Source: Clostridiales bacterium (lineage in GTDB: Bacteria > Bacillota > Clostridia > Oscillospirales > Oscillospiraceae). From it: a stretch of 64,000 nucleotides of DNA. Made by a program: the position numbers and the translations under genes. Below the pieces are notes generated by a model. It saw only the letters and a list, made by a program, of their open reading frames with translations, had not been told where the DNA came from and did not search any database. Positions within the stretch are counted from its first letter, which is position 1; each line of letters starts with the position of its first letter. Positions 60,188-64,000 of the stretch are shown in pieces. The stretch spans positions 217,531 through 281,530 of the forward strand of contig QAMJ01000012.1 of NCBI GenBank assembly GCA_003150355.1. Reading direction: 5' to 3'.

Positions 60188-60216
60188 TTGAAGAAAGTGG
60201 GCGGATGAATTATAAT
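60188..60216 (+). promoter_or_regulatory. Promoter of the EIIC-like gene
   Basis: TTGAAG, 17 bases, TATAAT, 55 bases before the start. Confidence 0.65.
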
Positions 60217-60271
60217 CATGCTCGTAGAAATAAAACCACGCGAAAGCGCGGATCATTCGGAGAGTGACGAT

Positions 60272-61345
60272 ATGAGCAATTTCAAGGCTTTTCTGAAGAA
60301 AAAGGACATAACAGTGACATGGCAGAGATACGGCATTGAGGCACTCGGCGCGATGGCGCAGGGGCTTTTCTGCTCGCTGCTCATAGGCACGATAATAAAG
60401 ACACTGGGTACGCAGCTCGGCGTGCAGTTCATCACGGACATCGGCACCTACGCAATGGCGGTCTCCGGCCCTGCGATGGCGGTCGCGATAGGCTACGCGC
60501 TGAAGTCGCCCCCGATGGTGCTGTTCTCGCTCGCGGCGGTCGGCTGGGCGGCAAACGCCGAGGGCGGCGCGGGCGGCCCGCTCGCGGTGCTGATAATCGC
60601 CATCGCCGCGGCTGAGTGCGGCAAGGCTGTTTCCAAAGAGACGAATGTCGATCTGCTGGTCACGCCGGGCGTGACGATACTCGTGGGCGTCGCGTTGGCA
60701 AAGCTCATCGCGCCGCCTATCGGGACGGCGGCAAACGCGCTCGGCCTGCTGATAATTGAGGCGACGAACCTGCGTCCGTTCTTTATGGGCATTCTGGTGT
60801 CGGTGATCGTGGGCGTCGCGCTCACGCTGCCTATCTCCTCGGCGGCAATATGCTCGGTGCTCGGGCTGACGGGGCTCGCCGGCGGCGCTGCCGTGGCCGG
60901 CTGCTGCGCGCAGATGGTTGGCTTCGCGGTAATTTCCTTCAGAGAGAACGGCTGGGGCGGCATCGTGTCGCAGGGGCTTGGAACATCGATGCTGCAGATG
61001 AGCAACATTCTGAAGAACCCGCGGATATGGATCGCGCCGACGCTGGCCTCAGCGGTCACGGGGCCGCTTGCGACCTGTCTCTTTAAGCTCCAGATGAACG
61101 GCGCGCCGATAAACTCCGGCATGGGCACCTGCGGCTTATGCGGGCCGATCGGCGTGATAACCGGCTGGTTCGAGCCGTCCGAAGCGGCACTCGCGAGCGG
61201 GGGCGCGGCGATCACGCCGGGCGCGTTCGACTGGATAGGCCTCGCACTCATTGCTATCGTCCTGCCGGCGGTGCTCTCGCTGCTCTTCAATGCCGTGCTC
61301 AGGAAGCTCGGCTGGGTGTGCGACGGCGACATGAAGCTGTCGTAA
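60272..61345 (+). CDS. EIIC-like membrane protein (PTS_EIIC_2 family)
   Basis: 357 residues, about ten helices, very Gly/Ala-rich. Belongs to the group annotated as PTS sugar transporter subunit IIC: GPAMAVAIGYALKSPPMVLFS, TPGVTILVGVALAKLIAPPIG, and NGAPINSGMGTCGLCGPIGV near residue 285. There is no EIIA or EIIB gene nearby, and members of this family often stand alone, so true PTS function is doubtful. GGAGAG precedes the ATG at 60272. Its codons 130-171 have a relic twin at 9020-9145. Confidence 0.88.
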   Translation: MSNFKAFLKKKDITVTWQRYGIEALGAMAQGLFCSLLIGTIIKTLGTQLGVQFITDIGTYAMAVSGPAMAVAIGYALKSPPMVLFSLAAVGWAANAEGGAGGPLAVLIIAIAAAECGKAVSKETNVDLLVTPGVTILVGVALAKLIAPPIGTAANALGLLIIEATNLRPFFMGILVSVIVGVALTLPISSAAICSVLGLTGLAGGAAVAGCCAQMVGFAVISFRENGWGGIVSQGLGTSMLQMSNILKNPRIWIAPTLASAVTGPLATCLFKLQMNGAPINSGMGTCGLCGPIGVITGWFEPSEAALASGGAAITPGAFDWIGLALIAIVLPAVLSLLFNAVLRKLGWVCDGDMKLS

Positions 61346-61386
61346 GGCCGTTGCTGACTGGTACATTTGAAACAATGGAATAAATC

Positions 61387-61416
61387 AAAGGAGAAAGCCG
61401 TGCGGCTTTCTCCTTT
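61387..61416. terminator. Terminator of the EIIC-like gene
   Basis: AAAGGAGAAAGCC / GGCTTTCTCCTTT closed by GTGC, then TGCTTATG; A-run on the other side. Confidence 0.85.
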
Positions 61417-61422
61417 TGCTTA

Positions 61423-61440
61423 TGCGCTAAATGTGCGCCA
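61423..61440. repeat. 18-bp motif shared (inverted) with 9404-9421
   Basis: TGCGCTAAATGTGCGCCA here is the exact complement of the sequence at 9404-9421. Both copies are near EIIC sequence. It is partly self-complementary (GCGC at each end). Confidence 0.6.
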
Positions 61441-61517
61441 ATTTTAGTTCAGAATTATAAAAAATTCCGTTCGAATCTCGAAAAAATAATCCAGATACCA
61501 TTCGGTATCTGGATTAT

Positions 61518-61562
61518 TGGCACGCCGTAAGGGATTCGAACCCCTGACCTTCTGGTCCGTAG
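61518..61562 (-). other. 3' fragment of a tRNA-Arg(ACG): probable attachment site
   Basis: On the minus strand the sequence reads anticodon loop CTACGGA, stem CCAGA, variable AGGTC, T-arm AGGGGTTCGAATCCCTT, acceptor ACGGCGT, G and CCA. The 5' half is replaced by unrelated sequence. Breakage in the anticodon loop is the classic crossover point for tyrosine recombinases, and an integrase gene lies 1.4 kb away. Beyond it (61563-61727) I see nothing else. Confidence 0.8.
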
Positions 61563-61727
61563 GTTGTCTCAAGGGCAAATTGGAACCGTTTTGGCTCCAA
61601 TTGGTGCTTTTTACCACTGTTTGCTCGGCAGACTTTCCGTTGTTTCCGTCCAGACCTACCCACTCCAATTCTGTTCTGGGGCAAAAGTGGGTCAAGAAGG
61701 ATTTTATAATTACAAACTGGAATTGAC

Positions 61728-62003
61728 TTACTTGTTATCTCCCAAAAGCGTAATAGAATTCACCACAATAGATATGATGACACAAATCCATAACATTTTG
61801 CTCATAGAGGGCAATACATCCATAAGACCGCCCCAATCTTCATTGACAACTTGCATAGCAGCGTCCGAATAAAATGAGCATGCAGTTAATGCTGTCAACG
61901 ATAAACTTATGAAACCAAACCAATTTGATTTTTTCTGTTTAGCCGCCCAAGCTAAATTTAGGATTGCAAAAATAATTGCACCAGCGCCCATTACTAACCA
62001 CAT
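61728..62003 (-). CDS. Small three-helix membrane protein of the integrated element
   Basis: 91 residues with about three hydrophobic segments (MGAGAIIFAILNLAWAA; GFISLSLTALTACSFYS; KMLWICVIISIVVNSITLL). An excellent AAGGAGG lies 7 bases before the ATG. Its AT-rich codon use differs clearly from the core genes, as expected for a cargo gene. No function recognised. Confidence 0.7.
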   Translation of the reverse strand: MWLVMGAGAIIFAILNLAWAAKQKKSNWFGFISLSLTALTACSFYSDAAMQVVNEDWGGLMDVLPSMSKMLWICVIISIVVNSITLLGDNK

Positions 62004-62948
62004 ATTTTAACCTCCTTAAATTCGAATTTGCTGAATTTAGCATACCATAACGCAAAAGCGTTTGCAACTGAATTTGCCTACAGAGCTGCGCAACCCAGCG
62101 GGGTCGGAGGAAGCGTACACACACTATAAGGCGTGCATCCGCTTCCTCCGGCTGTTCTCTGTCATAAAGGTAGGCTGGGTTAAATGCTCACCGCGCAGGC
62201 ACAAAATGAAGCCCCGTGTTTCGGCGTGTAAGCCGCCGTGTGCGTTTTTTCTCTGAGATTCGAGTGTGTACCCGCTTTCGTGAGTAAAAGCGAACGTGAG
62301 GCATTTGTAGGCGAAGTTGAAAATGCGTAAGAACGCTGGTTGGATAAGTGCATGTTTGGATAATTTTCGGCAACGGTCGTAGAAGCAGATTTAAGTGAAA
62401 ATTCGAACTTTTAAAGTCTGATTTCTGGATGTTTATCGCCGTTCGATTTTAGCACTATGATAAAGGAAGGTGGCCGCTTGCGACCTCCTTCCGCCCACAA
62501 AGCCCCGCAATGCGGGGCTTTTCAAGGTTTTGAGGCCGCAGTCTAATGTGCACCCTGGAAGAGATTTTCGCAGTCAAGGGTGAACGTGAGAGGCGGCAAA
62601 TTCCAGGGATAGCAGTCTTTTCAAGGTTGCCGCTCCACAGACGGTTGAAAAATTCGATGTTTTCAACCACTCAAGAAAGTTCTTTCCAAGTAAGAGCAAT
62701 TTTCAGCACAAAGCGCACATATTCTACGCTGCTGTAGCTAATGAAAAGCGCTTCTCCGCCGTTCCAAAATTGCACTGCTGTAACCAAATAGAGCCTCCCT
62801 CGGCGGTGCAAGAATTGCGGCGCAATAAACAAAGAAAAGGGCGGCGCGGCTCCAAACGCAAATGATAATTTTCTGATAACAGTTCGGTTTCATGGTAGCT
62901 TTTCCCTCTTGGTTACGGTATTGTTCATTGGCGAAAGGAGTTGATACC
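62004..62948. other. 945-bp gap in the integrated element without a convincing gene
   Basis: Holds an 11-bp inverted repeat with a 24-base loop (CGGAGGAAGCG at 62105-62115, CGCTTCCTCCG at 62140-62150) and a terminator hairpin at 62499-62522. Open frames in it lack ribosome binding sites and read as mixed, Arg- or Cys-rich text. No excisionase gene is evident. Confidence 0.5.
62499..62522. terminator. Terminator hairpin in the integrated element
   Basis: AAAGCCCCGC / GCGGGGCTTT with a 3-base loop and TTTTC. Confidence 0.75.
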
Positions 62949-64000
62949 ATGCCAAAACGACGAGCAAACGGCGAAGGCAATATCCGAAAACGTAAAGACG
63001 GGCGCTGGGAGGGCCGCTACACCGTCGGCCGCGATCCAGAAACCGGAAAAGCCATCATCAAGAGTGTCCTCGGCAAGACGCAGGCAGAAGTCAAGGAGAA
63101 ACTGAAGAAAGCCATCGAGGAAAATGCAGGCATCGACTACGGCAGAGCCAAGACCTACACCGTGGGGAGTTGGCTGGAAGTATGGATGGATAACTACGCT
63201 AAGGTGAAGCTGCGGCCGTCCACATTCAAGACCTCGCAGGGCTTCCTCAAGAACCACATCAAGCCGCAGATTGGCAGCATTCCGTTGACGGAATTGACCT
63301 CTCTGGACTTACAACGGTTCTACAAGCACTTGCTGGATGGCGGGCGGGTAGACCGCATCGAAGCGAAAAAGAAGCCGAAAGGACTGGCACCGAAGACCGT
63401 GCGGAATATCCATCAGATGATCGGCTCGGCATACAACCTCGCTATCGAGCAGAAGCTGGTAAACAAGAATCCGACACAGGGCTGTGCGCTGCCAAAGGTT
63501 GAACACAGAGAGATGAAAACGTTGACCGCTGACCAACTCAGTGCCTTTTTCCAAGAAGCCAAAGACAGTGGCGTGTACGAGCTCTACTACCTCGACCTTG
63601 CCACCGGACTACGCCGAGGTGAACTGCTGGGACTGAAGTGGCGGGACGTGGACTTCGACCGTAGTGTGCTGAAAATTCAGCGAGCCATCTCCAGACAAAA
63701 TGGCAAGGTAGTTGAAGCACCGCTGAAAACGAAAAACGCCTACCGCACCCTGCCGCTGTCGGCGGACGCAATAAGCGTACTGAAAATGCAAAAGCGCAAG
63801 GTGGGCGGCAGCGAATGGGTATTCCCATCGCCAACCGGTGGCCCCCTGTCCCCAGACAGTGTCCTGCACATGTTACAAAGAGTCCTAAAACGAGCAGGGC
63901 TGCCCCGCATACGCTTCCATGACCTGCGCCACCCGTATGTCAAGCACACGACAAAAATTTTTAGCTTGCGCTTGATGGATTTTCAAGCGCAGGCTTATCC
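62949..64000 (+). CDS. Tyrosine recombinase (integrase), apparently truncated or fused; runs off the window
   Basis: 350 codons visible. Arm-binding domain at 1-65 (GEGNIRKRKDGRWEGRYTVGRD, AP2-like), SAM-like core-binding domain at 70-190, catalytic domain from 200: first Arg in LDLATGLRRGELLGLKWRDVDF and HxxR in RFHDLRH. Right after that box the text changes to PYVKHTTKIFSLRLMDFQ, where integrases normally read TFATLALQNG and continue to the His/Trp and catalytic Tyr. The frame is still open at the edge. AAAGGAG is 8 bases before the ATG. It is the only integrase in the window and belongs to the element inserted at the tRNA-Arg fragment. Confidence 0.85.
   Translation, partial: MPKRRANGEGNIRKRKDGRWEGRYTVGRDPETGKAIIKSVLGKTQAEVKEKLKKAIEENAGIDYGRAKTYTVGSWLEVWMDNYAKVKLRPSTFKTSQGFLKNHIKPQIGSIPLTELTSLDLQRFYKHLLDGGRVDRIEAKKKPKGLAPKTVRNIHQMIGSAYNLAIEQKLVNKNPTQGCALPKVEHREMKTLTADQLSAFFQEAKDSGVYELYYLDLATGLRRGELLGLKWRDVDFDRSVLKIQRAISRQNGKVVEAPLKTKNAYRTLPLSADAISVLKMQKRKVGGSEWVFPSPTGGPLSPDSVLHMLQRVLKRAGLPRIRFHDLRHPYVKHTTKIFSLRLMDFQAQAY

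Noticed and set aside
60272..61345. A working PTS sugar permease
   Set aside because: No EIIA or EIIB domain or gene is nearby; the family often stands alone, so I call it EIIC-like only.
61444..61695. A frame through the tRNA-Arg fragment
   Set aside because: Contains the typical translation of a T-arm (KVRGSNP) and has no start signal; it reflects the tRNA remnant.

Overview
The window looks like chromosome of a strictly anaerobic, GC-rich member of the Clostridia, most likely an Oscillospirales/Ruminococcaceae-type gut bacterium. Grounds: Gram-positive ribosome binding sites (AGGAGG type), a single-chain pyruvate:ferredoxin oxidoreductase with clostridial codon bias, formate-tetrahydrofolate ligase, paired GlgC/GlgD, a YlxM-Ffh operon, a sortase relic, and an NlpC-free LysM/M14 peptidase of the kind found in spore formers. 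This is inference from gene content; no rRNA is present.

Layout. 1-8 kb: end of a membrane protein, galK, pncB, then a minus-strand operon (IMPase-BirA-CLC anion transporter) beside an ANTAR-domain regulator, and fhs. 9-12 kb: a relic-rich 550-bp gap, a guanidinium exporter (Gdx) with a probable attenuator leader, YitT and two orphan proteins. 12-17 kb: ylxM-ffh-rpsP-khpA, then two overlapping CobW-type metallochaperone genes, one with a huge His/Asp/Cys linker and one fused to a YcgQ/DUF1980-like domain. 17-21 kb: PFOR, a zinc-ribbon microprotein and TcdA. 21-28 kb: parvulin foldase, phosphoesterase, an 18-codon ORF before an FMN reductase, an SGNH hydrolase with a divergent XRE regulator, YitT, RF2. 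28-37 kb: prs-pth and the glycogen block glgC-glgD-glgP with a PfkB kinase. 37-46 kb: paired CorC/CNNM proteins, RlmI-like methylase, orphan sugar-importer ATPase, M14 peptidase, MATE. 46-56 kb: CsoR-like repressor with a His-rich tail, an enoate reductase-SSS symporter operon, MATE, PgeF, a YunG-like protein, and a multi-cluster flavoprotein coupled to hypA. 56-64 kb: a RelBE pair, sortase relic, tRNA-Leu, Kef-type antiporter, EIIC-like membrane protein, then an integrative element carried at a tRNA-Arg 3' fragment, with a defective-looking integrase running off the edge.

The physiology implied is fermentation through pyruvate and ferredoxin, C1 metabolism, NAD and PRPP supply, glycogen storage and turnover, and repeated investment in metal handling (CobW pair, CsoR, HypA, zinc ribbons) and toxic small-molecule export (Gdx, MATE, CLC). 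No CRISPR array, rRNA or complete prophage is visible. The most interesting non-coding signals are the Gdx leader, a duplicated-terminator element with a three-way junction before glgP, a hairpin-rich prs-pth gap, and a 126-bp copy of part of the EIIC gene about 51 kb away from the intact gene.
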